From positions 124,001-188,000 of the forward strand of contig NCGD01000003.1 of NCBI GenBank assembly GCA_002281535.1: DNA of 64,000 nucleotides, given 5' to 3'. Position numbers and translations under genes: made by a program. The stretch is from Sphingomonas sp. 28-63-12 (GTDB taxonomy: Bacteria > Pseudomonadota > Alphaproteobacteria > Sphingomonadales > Sphingomonadaceae). Of this stretch, positions 35,622-45,038 are shown one piece after another. The stretch's first letter is position 1. Every line of letters begins with the position of its first letter. The notes under the pieces are model-generated. The model worked only from the letters and a program-made list of their open reading frames with translations. It made no database searches and was not told the origin of the DNA.

Positions 35622-36539
35622 ATGACCGACTTTACCGTGATTGCGAGCGGGCTGCGCTTTCCCGAAGGCCCGGTGGCGATGCCCGATGGCAGCGTCATCG
35701 TCGTGGAAATCGCCGACGGGCGGATCACGCGCTGCTTTCCCGATGGCCGCCGCGCCACGGTCGCCACCCCTGGCGGCGGGCCGAACGGGCTGGCGATGGG
35801 GCCCGATGGCAAGCTCTATTGCTGCAACAATGGCGGCTTCAATTACCATGAGCACCCCGCTGGACTGCTGATCCCCAGCGGCCAGGCGGATGATTATTCG
35901 GGTGGGCGGATCGAGCGGATCGATATTGATACCGGCGCCGTCGAGATTCTCTACAAGGACGGCGATTTCGGCTGTGTGCTGCGCGGCCCCAATGACATCG
36001 TGTTCGACAGCCATGGCGGGTTCTGGTTCACAGATCATGGCAAAAATCGGCCGCGCGAGCGCGACATTACCGGCATTTTTTACGCCAAGGCGGATGGCTC
36101 GTATCTCGAGGAAGTGATCTTCCCCAGCGAGAATCCCAACGGCATTGGCCTGTCGCCCGATGGCGCCACGCTTTATGCGGCGGAGACCTATACCTGCAGG
36201 CTGATGGCTTTCCGCGTGACGGCGCCCGGTACGGTTGATCAAACAGCCGGCCTTGGTGGCGCGGGGATGCCGCTGTATCGGCCGGCTGGCTACAAGTTCT
36301 TCGATTCGCTCGGCATCGAAGAGAATGGTAATATCTGTGTCGCGACGATCGGTGAGAGCGGCATTTCAGTGATTTCACCGGCCGGGGCATTGGTGGAGTT
36401 CGTCGCCACCCCCGATCCCTTCACCACCAATATTTGTTGGGGCGGCTTGGATAGGATGACAGCTTATATTACACTGTCCGGCACAGGTCAGTTGATCTCG
36501 ATGCCGTGGTCTCGTGCTGGACTGAAGCTTGTTTATTAG
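35622..36539 (+). CDS. SMP-30/gluconolactonase-family protein
   Basis: The 305-residue protein is a six-bladed propeller hydrolase of the SMP-30/gluconolactonase/LRE family: GLRFPEGPVAMPDGS with the metal-binding Glu, GGPNGLAMGPDGKLY, GPNDIVFDSHGGFWFTDHG, NPNGIGLSPDGATLYAAET and a final NICWGGLDRMTAYIT. Members open sugar or aromatic lactones with a divalent metal. AGGGGATGCT precedes the ATG. The neighbouring aldehyde dehydrogenase may act in the same pathway, by inference. Confidence 0.9.
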   Translation: MTDFTVIASGLRFPEGPVAMPDGSVIVVEIADGRITRCFPDGRRATVATPGGGPNGLAMGPDGKLYCCNNGGFNYHEHPAGLLIPSGQADDYSGGRIERIDIDTGAVEILYKDGDFGCVLRGPNDIVFDSHGGFWFTDHGKNRPRERDITGIFYAKADGSYLEEVIFPSENPNGIGLSPDGATLYAAETYTCRLMAFRVTAPGTVDQTAGLGGAGMPLYRPAGYKFFDSLGIEENGNICVATIGESGISVISPAGALVEFVATPDPFTTNICWGGLDRMTAYITLSGTGQLISMPWSRAGLKLVY

Positions 36540-36548
36540 GGAGGGGGC

Positions 36549-37160
36549 GTGACCGTATCAAAATCAGCGCTTGAGATCTGGCTCGAATTGGTTCGTTCGC
36601 TCGTCTGGCCCGCCACGGTCATTTTCGCGATTGCGATGTTTCGCGCGCAGATCATCAGTCTGATTGATCGATTGTCATCGTTCGAGGGCTTCGGGGTGAA
36701 GATGATGGCCTTTCAACAGGCCGCGCCGGATGCCCGCGAATCGCCGCCGGTGAAAAAGGCCGATGTCGTCACCAGGGGCACGGAATCGTTCCTGACCGAA
36801 ACGGGGGTTCGCACAGCGATCCGACAGGGCGCCGATCTGGCAGCCGATGACGAAATATACCGAACGATGCGGATATTTTCGACGCAGAGCCAGACGACCT
36901 GGCTCGCCTTTTCGAAGCAGAAGGTTTTTTTGCTGCTCGATGATGCCTCAACGCGCGCCAGCGGCCTGCTGGTGCAATGGGTTTTGCCACGCGATCAGGC
37001 GTCGCCAGTGCTGGCCCGGCCGCGCAGCCCGGGACTTGGGTTGCTCGATATCGGCCCCCGCAAGAACTGGCTCTATTCGACCAGCCTTTTTGCATCGCCC
37101 GAGCATCTCCAGAAGGAAATCACCAGCGCGATTCAGGAAGGAGCGCAAGCGACTGCTTGA
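36549..37160 (+). CDS. hypothetical protein with N-terminal membrane helix
   Basis: The 203-residue protein has one membrane segment (about residues 14-32), then a short basic patch and a soluble C-terminal region without recognisable motifs. A GTG start is chosen since GGGAGG lies 4-10 bases upstream and the protein begins there. It is 9 bases after the lactonase gene and may be co-transcribed. Confidence 0.6.
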   Translation: MTVSKSALEIWLELVRSLVWPATVIFAIAMFRAQIISLIDRLSSFEGFGVKMMAFQQAAPDARESPPVKKADVVTRGTESFLTETGVRTAIRQGADLAADDEIYRTMRIFSTQSQTTWLAFSKQKVFLLLDDASTRASGLLVQWVLPRDQASPVLARPRSPGLGLLDIGPRKNWLYSTSLFASPEHLQKEITSAIQEGAQATA

Positions 37161-37246
37161 CAATCGGTCGTGGCAGGCGCGCGGGATGGCGTGTGGCCGT
37201 CCCCAGCCTGTGCTCTCCCCAAGATGTTCTGCGCAAGGATCGCCCG

Positions 37247-37942
37247 ATGCCCCGATTGCACCGTGAATCGCATCTCGTCTCGCGTATCGGCTGGCTTCGT
37301 GCCTCGGTGCTTGGCGCAAATGACGGCATCGTCTCAACAGCCAGCCTGATCATCGGCGTGGCGGCGGCGGCGGCCAAGCCTGAGGCGATCTTGCTGACCG
37401 GGGTGGCGGCACTTGTCGCCGGTGCGATGTCGATGGCCGCCGGCGAATATGTGTCGGTCAGCTCGCAGGCCGATACCGAAAAGGCAGATCGCGCGCGCGA
37501 GGCTCAGGAACAACTGGACGATCCCGCTTCCGAGCTTGAGGAACTGACTCGGATTTACATGGCGCGCGGACTCGATCGGAAACTGGCGGCGGAAGTTGCG
37601 GGGCAGTTCACCGCTCGCGATCCGCTCAAGGCGCATCTGCGCGACGAATTGGGATTGAGCCCGCACTTTGAGGCAAAGCCAATCGAGGCGGCGGGTGCGT
37701 CGGCGGCGAGTTTTGCTGTCGGTGCCGCATTCCCGCTGCTGCTGGCGCTCGTTTTGCCGCGCTCGATGCTCGCATGGGGCGTTGGATTGGGATCGATCGC
37801 GTTTCTGGTCGTGCTGGGCATGGTCGGTGCGCGTGCAGGTGGCGCGCCGATGCTGCGGGCGACGCTGCGCGTGACCTTCTGGGGGGCGCTGGCCATGGCG
37901 ATCACAGCCGCGGTTGGATTGATGTTCGGTGCGGTCGGATAA
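37247..37942 (+). CDS. VIT/CCC1-family iron or manganese transporter
   Basis: The 231-residue protein shows the VIT family pattern: [30 protein letters not shown] in helix 1, [24 protein letters not shown] (helix 2 and metal-binding Glu/Asp positions), then a cytosolic acidic hinge ([19 protein letters not shown]), and three further helices. VIT proteins export ferrous or manganous ions across a membrane. The bacterial members are usually plasma-membrane proteins. The gene is monocistronic here. Confidence 0.9.
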   Translation: MPRLHRESHLVSRIGWLRASVLGANDGIVSTASLIIGVAAAAAKPEAILLTGVAALVAGAMSMAAGEYVSVSSQADTEKADRAREAQEQLDDPASELEELTRIYMARGLDRKLAAEVAGQFTARDPLKAHLRDELGLSPHFEAKPIEAAGASAASFAVGAAFPLLLALVLPRSMLAWGVGLGSIAFLVVLGMVGARAGGAPMLRATLRVTFWGALAMAITAAVGLMFGAVG

Positions 37943-38022
37943 GGCACGCGCCCCCCGTTGACCCAGGCTTGCCGACCAGACTAAGCGGCTCGCACGCCAC
38001 AACGACCACTGGAGCCGCGCCG

Positions 38023-38730
38023 ATGATGAAGCTCTACCCCAATGCTGCCGCCGCACTCGACGGGGCGTTGTTCGATGGGATGACGATCTGCGCCGGCGGC
38101 TTCGGCCTGTGCGGGATTCCCGAACGATTGATCGATGCGATCCTCGATGCGGGCACCAAGGATCTGACGATTGCCAGCAATAATGCCGGCATCGATGGCC
38201 AGGGGCTCGGCAAGCTGCTGCGCACCCGCCAGGTCAAGAAAATGATCTCCTCCTATGTCGGCGAGAACAAGGAATTTGAGCGGCAATATCTGAGCGGCGA
38301 GCTGGAAGTGGAATTCTCGCCACAGGGGACGCTGGCGGAGCGCTGCCGGGCAGGGGGCGCGGGCATTCCGGGTTTTTATACCAAGACCGGTGTCGGCACG
38401 CTGGTGGCAGAGGGCAAGCCAGTCATGGAATTCGACGGGGAGGAATATATCCTGGAGCGTGGCATCCGCGCCGATCTGTCGATCATCAAGGGCTGGAAGG
38501 CCGATGAGGCGGGAAACCTGATCTTTCGCAAGACCGCGCGCAATTTCAACCAGCCGATGGCGACCGCCGGCAAGATCTGTGTCGCTGAAGTCGAGGAAAT
38601 CCTGCCCGTTGGATCGTTCGATCCCGATCAGGTCCATCTGGCCGGCATCTATGTAAACCGGCTGATCCTGGGGGCGCCCTATGACAAGAAAATCGAATTC
38701 GTGACGACACGCGAAAGGGAGGCAGCATAA
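38023..38730 (+). CDS. scoA: 3-oxoacid CoA-transferase subunit A
   Basis: The 235-residue subunit shows the family's [64 protein letters not shown] and [13 protein letters not shown]. With subunit B it exchanges CoA between succinyl-CoA and acetoacetate or a similar acid. ATGATG with GGAG 9-12 bases upstream is the start. Its stop overlaps the ATG of scoB. Confidence 0.95.
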   Translation: MMKLYPNAAAALDGALFDGMTICAGGFGLCGIPERLIDAILDAGTKDLTIASNNAGIDGQGLGKLLRTRQVKKMISSYVGENKEFERQYLSGELEVEFSPQGTLAERCRAGGAGIPGFYTKTGVGTLVAEGKPVMEFDGEEYILERGIRADLSIIKGWKADEAGNLIFRKTARNFNQPMATAGKICVAEVEEILPVGSFDPDQVHLAGIYVNRLILGAPYDKKIEFVTTREREAA

Positions 38731-39365
38731 TGGCCTGGACCCGCGACGAGATGGCGGCGCGCGCCGCCAGGGAACTCCAGGACGGTTTTTATGTGAATCT
38801 TGGCATCGGCATCCCGACGCTGGTCGCCAACCACATTCCCGTCGGCATGGACGTGACACTCCAGTCGGAAAACGGGATGCTTGGCATCGGGCCGTTCCCC
38901 TATCCGGACGAAGTCGATCCCGATCTGATCAACGCCGGCAAGCAGACGATCAGCGAGTTGCCGTCTTCGGTCTATTTCAGCAGCGCAGACAGCTTCGCGA
39001 TGATCCGCGGCGGGCATATCGACCTGACGGTGCTTGGCGCGATGGAAATCAGCGAAGGCGGTGACATCGCCAACTGGATGATCCCCGGCAAGCTGATCAA
39101 GGGGATGGGCGGCGCGATGGACCTGGTCGCCGGCGTCAAGCGCATCGTTGTGGTGATGGAGCATGTCTCGAAGAACGGCGATCCAAAATTCATCCCCGCC
39201 TGCACGCTGCCGCTGACGGGCAAGAATGTTGTGGACATGGTCATCACCGATCTCGCCGTGTTCCACCGGCCCGATCATGCCAGCCCGTTCGAGCTGATTG
39301 AGCTGGCGCCCGGTGTCACGGCGGAAGACGTCCGCGCGAAGACGACCGCGCAGTATCGGGGCTGA
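38730..39365 (+). CDS. scoB: 3-oxoacid CoA-transferase subunit B
   Basis: The 211-residue subunit has VNLGIGIPTLVANHIP, the active-site Glu in LQSENGMLGIGPFP, GGHIDLTVLGAMEISEGGDIANWMIPG and KGMGGAMDLVAG. It starts at a TAATG overlap with scoA. It ends where an epimerase-like gene begins in another frame. Confidence 0.95.
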   Translation: MAWTRDEMAARAARELQDGFYVNLGIGIPTLVANHIPVGMDVTLQSENGMLGIGPFPYPDEVDPDLINAGKQTISELPSSVYFSSADSFAMIRGGHIDLTVLGAMEISEGGDIANWMIPGKLIKGMGGAMDLVAGVKRIVVVMEHVSKNGDPKFIPACTLPLTGKNVVDMVITDLAVFHRPDHASPFELIELAPGVTAEDVRAKTTAQYRG

Positions 39366-40332
39366 TTCGCTGCGGGTCTTGCTGACCGGATCATCGGGGT
39401 GGCTGGGACGGTTCCTAGCCCCCGGCCTGCGCGCAGCAGGGCACGAGGTTGTCGGACTGGACGTCGCGGCGGGTGCCGATACCAATGTGATCGGCAGCGT
39501 TGTCGATCGCGCGCTGATCGACCGCATATTCGCGGAATGCGCGATAGAGGCGGTCATCCATTCGGGGGGGCTGCACAAGCCCGATATCGCCCGCTATCCG
39601 ACGCAATACTTTGTCGATGTGAACATCACCGGCACGCTCAATCTGTTGGAGGCGGCAGTCGCCGCCGGGCATGATCGCTTTATCTTCACCTCCACCACGT
39701 CGCTGATGATTTCCGATGCAATCCGGCGTGCCGAGGGGGATCGGGCGGTATGGATCGACGAGACGATGGCGCCGCTGGAGCCGCGCAACATCTATGGCGT
39801 GACCAAGCTGGCCGCCGAGCATCTCTGCCGGCTGTTTCATCTGCAGCACGGGCTTGCTGCAATGGTGCTGCGGACGGGGCGGTTCTTTCCCGAGGATGAC
39901 GATACGCACGCCGAGCCGTCGGGCGAAAATCTGAAAGCGAACGAGTTTCTCAACCGGCGCCTGACGGTCGAGGATGCGGCGGCTGCGCATGTCGCGGCGC
40001 TTGATCGCGCAGCGGGCATTGGCTTCGGGACATTTATTTTGTCCGCTGCCACACCCTTCAGCGCCGCCGATGTTGCCGCGTTGAAAGCAGATGCCGCTGG
40101 CGTGATTGGGCGCTATTTTCCCGATGCGCCCGCACTCTTCGCGTCGCGCGGCTGGGTGCTGCCGGCGACGATCGATCGGGTTTATGATTCTGGGCACGCC
40201 GAACGCCTGCTCGGCTTTCGCTGTTCGACCGATTTCGGCACGGTATTGCAAGCCATTCGCGACGGTTTGCCGCTGCCGTTTACGCATGACGCAGGCTATG
40301 TCAGCCCCAAGGAGCGCGGCCCTGTGGGGTGA
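39298..40332 (+). CDS. NAD-dependent epimerase/dehydratase (start uncertain)
   Basis: The extended SDR has LLTGSSGWLGRFLAPGLR (NAD site), DVNITGTLNLLEAA, FTSTTSL and the Tyr-x3-Lys pair in NIYGVTKLAAEH. No ATG precedes the first beta strand in frame. The frame begins at TTG 39298 inside scoB, with GTG 39313, CTG 39370 and TTG 39379 as other possibilities. CTG 39370 just after the scoB stop has GGGG upstream and fits the fold's beginning, but it is a rare start. The substrate is unknown. Confidence 0.75.
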   Translation: MSWRPVSRRKTSARRRPRSIGADSLRVLLTGSSGWLGRFLAPGLRAAGHEVVGLDVAAGADTNVIGSVVDRALIDRIFAECAIEAVIHSGGLHKPDIARYPTQYFVDVNITGTLNLLEAAVAAGHDRFIFTSTTSLMISDAIRRAEGDRAVWIDETMAPLEPRNIYGVTKLAAEHLCRLFHLQHGLAAMVLRTGRFFPEDDDTHAEPSGENLKANEFLNRRLTVEDAAAAHVAALDRAAGIGFGTFILSAATPFSAADVAALKADAAGVIGRYFPDAPALFASRGWVLPATIDRVYDSGHAERLLGFRCSTDFGTVLQAIRDGLPLPFTHDAGYVSPKERGPVG

Positions 40333-40502
40333 CTATGGCAACGGCCGACGATCGGTCAAACTGTGTCAGGATGACGCCGATTATGTACCGCACCCGAAAC
40401 GACCTACTTTCACTCGCACAAACAAATGCGTAGGGGATAAGCGTGGCAGGAACGTCCGGTGACAGGACGATAGCCGGCCGGTGTTTCGCGGGGGGTCGTC
40501 AG

Positions 40503-41299
40503 GTGAAAAGAGCGCTTTTTCTGTTGGTCGCGGGCACCGTGCTCAGTGGCGTGTTCGCTTATGCGGCGAGCGGGCAGACTCCGTCGGCCATCAAATTGTG
40601 GCGGCTCGATTGCGGGGCGGCGCAGGTCAATGACCTCAACATGTTCAACGACTCGCGGGCTTTCACCGGCAAGAAGATGCGCTTCACGGCGAGCTGCTAT
40701 CTGATCAAGCATGGCGACAGCTATATGCTGTGGGACACGGGTTTGCCGATCGCGCTTAAGGGCGCGCCGATCAGCGACAAGGCGCCGCTCTCCGCCACGC
40801 TGACGACGACGATTGTCGAGCAACTGGCCAAGATTGGCGTCAAGCCGGAAGCGGTCTCAATCGTCGGCATCAGCCATTATCATTTCGATCATACCGGTCA
40901 GGCCGGCGACTTTCCGCAAGCCAAGTTGCTGATCGGCAAAGGTGATTATGACTCGCTCGCGGCCACCCCGCCGCTCAATGGCGCTGACCCGACGCCGCTC
41001 AAGCACTGGTTCGGCGGCGGCGGCAAGGCATCGACCTGCCCGGCCACACGCCCGGCCATCATGCGCTGCTGCTCAACCTGCCAAAGACGGGCATGGTATT
41101 GTTGTCGGGGGATCAGTTCCATTTCCGGGAAAACCAGGCGGCGAATGGCGTGCCCGGATTCAACTATAGCCGCACCGAAACGCTGGCATCGAGCGACCGT
41201 TTCAACACGCTCGCCGCCAACACACAGGCATTGGTCGTCATCCAGCACGACGCCCGCGACATCGCCAAACTGCCGGCTTTCCCCGCAGCGGCGGAATAA
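40503..41299 (+). pseudogene. broken metallo-beta-lactamase-fold hydrolase (internal deletion plus frameshift)
   Basis: A secreted MBL-fold protein is split between two frames. The first part runs from a signal peptide (GTG 40503) through TASCYLIKHGDSYMLWDTG and the metal motif SHYHFDHTG to KHWFGGGGK. At about 41025-41032 the frame changes and the rest continues as IDLPGHTPGHHALLLNLPK, LLSGDQFHF and NTLAANTQALVVIQHDA to a stop at 41299. Relatives have a further stretch (the second metal region and the linker to LDLPGHTPGHH), so some 20 codons appear lost as well. Reading straight through instead joins it to the next gene, which is an artefact. Confidence 0.75.
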
Positions 41300-41432
41300 A
41301 TCGCCGGCCAATCTGGCACCTGCTCAATATCCTACTGGACGCCGCCGCCCGGTCGCTGGCAAGGAAACCGCAACTTCGAATGGGCATGCCGGCGCTATCG
41401 CGCGCCGCTGCCTGATCTGCAGGAGAAGACTG

Positions 41433-42434
41433 ATGCGGGCATTGCTGTCGACGGCGCCGGGCGGACCGGAAACACTGACGCTTGAAACGCTGCCTGATCC
41501 CGTGGCCGGCAAGGGGCAGGTTGTCGTTGCCGTCATGGCCTGCGCGATCAACTATCCCGATGTGTTGATCATCGAGGACAAATATCAATTCAAGCCGCAA
41601 CGCCCTTTCGCACCGGGTGGTGAGATCGCCGGGATTGTCGACTCCGTCGGTGAGGGCGTGTCCGACTGGGCGCCGGGTGACCGCGTTGTCGCCACTGTCG
41701 GCCATGGCGGGCTGGTCGAAAAGATCGTGGTGGACGCGGTACGGCTCTACCGCCTGCCCGAAGGTCGCAGCTTCGAAGAAGGATCGGCGCTGCTGCTGAC
41801 GTATGCGACGACGATCCATGCCCTGCTCGATCGCGGCCATCTGGCCGAAGGGCAGACATTGCTGGTGCTGGGCGCAGCCGGCGGCGTTGGCCTGGCGGCA
41901 GTCGAGCTCGGCAAGGCGTTTGGCGCGCGCGTCGTCGCGGCGGTGTCCAGCGAGGCGAAGGCAGAGGCTTGCCGCAAGGCCGGGGCCGATGCGACAATCA
42001 TCTATGGTCGCGCGCCGTTCGACAAAGATCAGTCAAAGGCGCTCGCGGAACAGTTCAAGGCGGCGCTCGGCCCGAATGGCGCCGATGTGATCTACGATCC
42101 GGTCGGTGGTGATTATGCCGAGCCGGCGCTGCGCTCAATCGCCTGGGAAGGGCGCTATCTGGTCGTCGGCTTTCCCGCCGGCATTCCCCGATTGCCGCTC
42201 AACCTGACCTTGCTCAAGAGCTGCGATGTCTGTGGTGTGTTCTGGGGTGCCTTTGCCGCCCGCGACCCAAAGGCCAATCAGGATCATGTCGAGCGGCTGT
42301 TCCGATTGTGGAAAGAGGGCGCGATCAATCCGCTTGTCACCGATGTGTTCGCGTTCGAAGACGGGGGCAAGGCGATCGCGAAAATGGCGGCGCGCGAGGC
42401 GATCGGCAAGCTCGTCGTGCGAATTGGTGCTTAG
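41433..42434 (+). CDS. NADPH:quinone oxidoreductase-family protein (MDR superfamily)
   Basis: The 333-residue protein has ALLSTAPGGPETLTLETLPDP, VMACAINYPDVLIIEDKYQ, FAPGGEIAGIVDSVG and the NADPH site LLVLGAAGGVGLAAVELGKAFGARVVA. It is a zinc-free quinone reductase-type or enoyl reductase of the QOR family. The substrate is unknown. AGGAGA lies about 7 bases before the ATG at 41433. The frame stays open upstream into the broken MBL gene by chance. Confidence 0.88.
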   Translation: MRALLSTAPGGPETLTLETLPDPVAGKGQVVVAVMACAINYPDVLIIEDKYQFKPQRPFAPGGEIAGIVDSVGEGVSDWAPGDRVVATVGHGGLVEKIVVDAVRLYRLPEGRSFEEGSALLLTYATTIHALLDRGHLAEGQTLLVLGAAGGVGLAAVELGKAFGARVVAAVSSEAKAEACRKAGADATIIYGRAPFDKDQSKALAEQFKAALGPNGADVIYDPVGGDYAEPALRSIAWEGRYLVVGFPAGIPRLPLNLTLLKSCDVCGVFWGAFAARDPKANQDHVERLFRLWKEGAINPLVTDVFAFEDGGKAIAKMAAREAIGKLVVRIGA

Positions 42435-42505
42435 CCAAACGTTGCTTTAGCCGGGTTGCCTCCCTATTTGGGGCGCATAATGAATTTTACAGGGACTATC
42501 CCTTC

Positions 42506-42829
42506 ATGACGACTTTCGACGACCGGGAACGCGCGGCTGAGGCCCATTTTGCGCTTGGCGAGGAGATGGCATTCCGCGTGACCGCACGGCGCAACAAGCT
42601 GGTGGGGCATTGGGCGGCCGGGATGATGAAGCTCACCGCCGAAGAGGCGGACGCCTATGGCAAGTCGGTCGTTCAGGCCGATTTCGAGGAAGCAGGCGAC
42701 GAGGATGTCGTGCGCAAGGTATTCGGCGATCTGATCGCTGCCGGCGTTGAAACAACCGAAGATGCCGTGCGTGCGCAGCTCACTCTGCAGACATTCGTGG
42801 CGCGCCAGCAATTGAGCGAAGCGCAATAA
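42506..42829 (+). CDS. ATP synthase F1 inhibitor zeta subunit (DUF1476)
   Basis: The 107-residue protein begins MTTFDDRERAAEAHFALGEEM and continues AFRVTARRNKLVGHWAAGMM and LQADFEEAGDEDVV-like segments, the pattern of DUF1476. In Paracoccus this is the zeta subunit, which blocks ATP hydrolysis by F1. The family is typical of alphaproteobacteria and supports the taxonomic placing. It is followed by bolA and grxD. Confidence 0.88.
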   Translation: MTTFDDRERAAEAHFALGEEMAFRVTARRNKLVGHWAAGMMKLTAEEADAYGKSVVQADFEEAGDEDVVRKVFGDLIAAGVETTEDAVRAQLTLQTFVARQQLSEAQ

Positions 42830-42831
42830 CG

Positions 42832-43065
42832 ATGGCAATGCCAGCCGCCGAAATCGAACAGTTGATCCGCAACGGCATTCCCGATGCGCAGGTCGAGATC
42901 ACCGATCTGGCTGGTGATGGCGACCATTATGCAGCCCGAGTCACGGCAGAAAGTTTCCGGGGAATGCCGCGAATCAAACAACATCAGGCGGTATATGCAG
43001 CGCTTGGCGGTCGCATGGGGGGCGTCCTCCATGCGCTGCAGCTGACGACCGCGACCCCCGCGTAA
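42832..43065 (+). CDS. bolA: BolA-family protein
   Basis: The 77-residue protein has the BolA pattern: [51 protein letters not shown] with the conserved His. BolA proteins bind monothiol glutaredoxins with a shared Fe-S cluster. The grxD gene follows 14 bases on, so the pair is expressed together. Confidence 0.93.
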   Translation: MAMPAAEIEQLIRNGIPDAQVEITDLAGDGDHYAARVTAESFRGMPRIKQHQAVYAALGGRMGGVLHALQLTTATPA

Positions 43066-43079
43066 CAAAGGACCGACCG

Positions 43080-43412
43080 ATGACCGATGACGCCCAGGCC
43101 CGTATCGCCGAGATGGTAACAAGCAACGATGTGCTGTTGTTCATGAAGGGCAGCCCGCTGTTTCCGCAATGCGGCTTTTCCAGCAAGGCAGTCGCCATCC
43201 TGAATCATCTCAATGTCGAATTCGGCAGCGTCGATGTGCTGCAGGACCAGGGCGTCCGCCAGGGCATTAAGGCATTTTCCGACTGGCCGACAATTCCGCA
43301 GCTCTATGTGAAGGGCGAATTCGTTGGCGGGTCCGACATCATGATGGAAATGTTTGAAAGCGGCGAGTTGACGCAGCTGTTCGCCGACAAGGGGCTGGTC
43401 AGCGTCAGCTGA
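43080..43412 (+). CDS. grxD: monothiol glutaredoxin (Grx4 type)
   Basis: The 110-residue protein shows [24 protein letters not shown] with the CGFS active site, [23 protein letters not shown] and a glutathione-binding GGSD. Grx4-type proteins carry [2Fe-2S] clusters and, with BolA, help deliver or sense iron. Confidence 0.97.
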   Translation: MTDDAQARIAEMVTSNDVLLFMKGSPLFPQCGFSSKAVAILNHLNVEFGSVDVLQDQGVRQGIKAFSDWPTIPQLYVKGEFVGGSDIMMEMFESGELTQLFADKGLVSVS

Positions 43413-43434
43413 TCAGACGAAAAGGGGCGTTCTC

Positions 43435-44715
43435 ATGCTGCTGGACAAGGGCGAACTCCCGAGCGGCCCGAGCGGGCCTTCCCCGCTGCTGATCTGTGAT
43501 CTGACGCAAAGTTATTCCCCCGCCGGCGGCGGAGGCGTCAGCACCTATCTGCGGGAGAAGCGCGATTATATCCTGTCGAAGACACCGCACACGCTATTGC
43601 AGATCGTGCCCGGCCCCGAGGACAAGATCGTCGTCAACGGCCGGCATATCTGGGCCGAGGTTGGCGCCGACCCGGTCCGCGGCAGCCCCAATTACCGATT
43701 TATCCTGCGTACCGGGGTCGTCCGTGACCTGCTGGCGCGCTACCGACCCGATGTGATCGAGTCGCTGTGCCCGTGGGTGCTGCCCTGGACAGCGATCCAC
43801 CACCGTCGCGCGCACCCCGAAACCGCGCTGGTCGCCGCCTACAGCACCGATTTCCCCAATGCCCATGTCTACCGTGTTGCCAGCGCGAAATTTGGGACGT
43901 TTCTAGGCAAGGGGTTTCGCTGGCTTTCCTATGGCTATGCCGAAATTACCTATCGCGAATTCGATTGGGTCTACACGCTTAGCGACGATGTCTGCCAAGT
44001 GCTCGCCAAGCATAATGTGCCGCGTACCAGCGTCCTGCAACTGGGCGTCGATATCGACATGTTCCACCCCAGCAAGCGCGATCCTGCATTTCGGCAAGAG
44101 CTCGGCCTGCCCGGCGATGGGCCGCTCCTGATCTATGCCGGCCGGCTCGACAATGAAAAGCGCGCGGATCGCCTGATCGACATGTTCCGTCGTCTGCCCC
44201 CCGCCCTTGGCGCGGCGATGGTCCTGGTGGGTGACGGCAAGCTGCGCGCGCGGCTGGTGGAGGAAAGCGCTGGCCTGCCGATCGCATTCATGGGTTTTGT
44301 CCACGATCGGGCAGTGTTGGCGCGCGCGCTTGCGTCTTCGGATATCTATGTGTCGGGCATGGCGGACGAGACATTCGGGATCTCGATCGTCGAGGCGCAG
44401 GCCGCCGGCCTCCCGGTGGTTGGGGTTGCCAGCGGGGCAATGATCGATCGGGTGCCCGATGGTCTGGGCCTGCTCGGCCCCGTCGACGATACCCAGGCGA
44501 TGGCCGATCACGTCATGGCCTTGTGGCGCAGCGACCATCAGGCGATTGGCCTGGCCGCGCGCGCGCATGTCGAGGCGCGCTTCAGCTGGGATCGGACATT
44601 TGAGCGGCTGCTGAGCGATATTTACCCCAAGGCCCTGCAGAGCGCGGCGATGCGCCGGGTGACCGGCGGCCGACCTCGGCTGGCGGTGCAGCCTACGGTC
44701 GCGCCCGCCATCTGA
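43435..44715 (+). CDS. glycosyltransferase, GT4 family
   Basis: The 426-residue protein has the GT-B pattern. The N domain starts LLICDLTQSYSPAGGGGVSTYLREKR. The C domain has LLIYAGRLDNEKRADRLIDMF and SGMADETFGISIVEAQAAGLPVVG with the donor-binding E-x7-E (ETFGISIVE). It transfers a sugar from a nucleotide donor in capsule, lipopolysaccharide or glycolipid synthesis; the acceptor is unknown. No other glycan genes are near. Confidence 0.9.
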   Translation: MLLDKGELPSGPSGPSPLLICDLTQSYSPAGGGGVSTYLREKRDYILSKTPHTLLQIVPGPEDKIVVNGRHIWAEVGADPVRGSPNYRFILRTGVVRDLLARYRPDVIESLCPWVLPWTAIHHRRAHPETALVAAYSTDFPNAHVYRVASAKFGTFLGKGFRWLSYGYAEITYREFDWVYTLSDDVCQVLAKHNVPRTSVLQLGVDIDMFHPSKRDPAFRQELGLPGDGPLLIYAGRLDNEKRADRLIDMFRRLPPALGAAMVLVGDGKLRARLVEESAGLPIAFMGFVHDRAVLARALASSDIYVSGMADETFGISIVEAQAAGLPVVGVASGAMIDRVPDGLGLLGPVDDTQAMADHVMALWRSDHQAIGLAARAHVEARFSWDRTFERLLSDIYPKALQSAAMRRVTGGRPRLAVQPTVAPAI

Positions 44716-45038
44716 GCTTATTTTTGGGAAGAATGCCGGGGCGGGCGGATCGACGCGAAACCGGAACCAGCTGTCGATCCGCCCTGCTGAAGCGTTACCG
44801 CTCGGCATGGCCATTCTGTAGCAGCCTATGTGCCAGTTTGCACAACTTCCCGGTTACAGCCCGTTGCAATGGTTAATGACCATCCGGTCTCCCGTCGGGT
44901 TGTAAGAATTTCCGACAGATGCCGTTCATCGGCGGGTCATGTTTCCGCGATCACAAACCGGACCTGTCGACCTGGTGGGCCGGCTCTTGACTACGCGTGT
45001 AATCAGTGAGATTACAGATGTAGTCGAAGGAGCGAAAA
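44716..45038. other. 323-base intergenic region before blaI-like regulator
   Basis: The region holds a 12-bp perfect inverted repeat (GGGCGGATCGAC at 44743-44754, GTCGATCCGCCC at 44773-44784, 18-base loop) just after the glycosyltransferase gene. It is terminator-like but without a T-run. The BlaI-type operators lie at 44987-45022. The middle portion (44800-44980) shows nothing I can interpret and no ORF. Confidence 0.7.
44987..45022 (+). promoter_or_regulatory. BlaI/MecI-type operator pair and promoter
   Basis: Two boxes of the TACA-NN-TGTA type are present: TACGCGTGTA (44992-45001, one base off) and TACAGATGTA (45013-45022, perfect), 21 bases apart centre to centre. Between them is TGTAATC-AGTGA-GATTACA. 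They lie 17-47 bases before the regulator ATG. A -35 TTGACT at 44987 fits with a -10 near 45010 (GATTAC), so a bound repressor would block RNA polymerase. BlaI and MecI use this motif. Confidence 0.8.

Noticed and set aside
40443-42434. A 663-residue MBL/quinone-oxidoreductase fusion protein
   Set aside because: The middle section reads as a Cys/Arg/Ser-rich shadow, while the true MBL second half is in another frame and the oxidoreductase has its own ATG with AGGAGA. It is a frameshift artefact.
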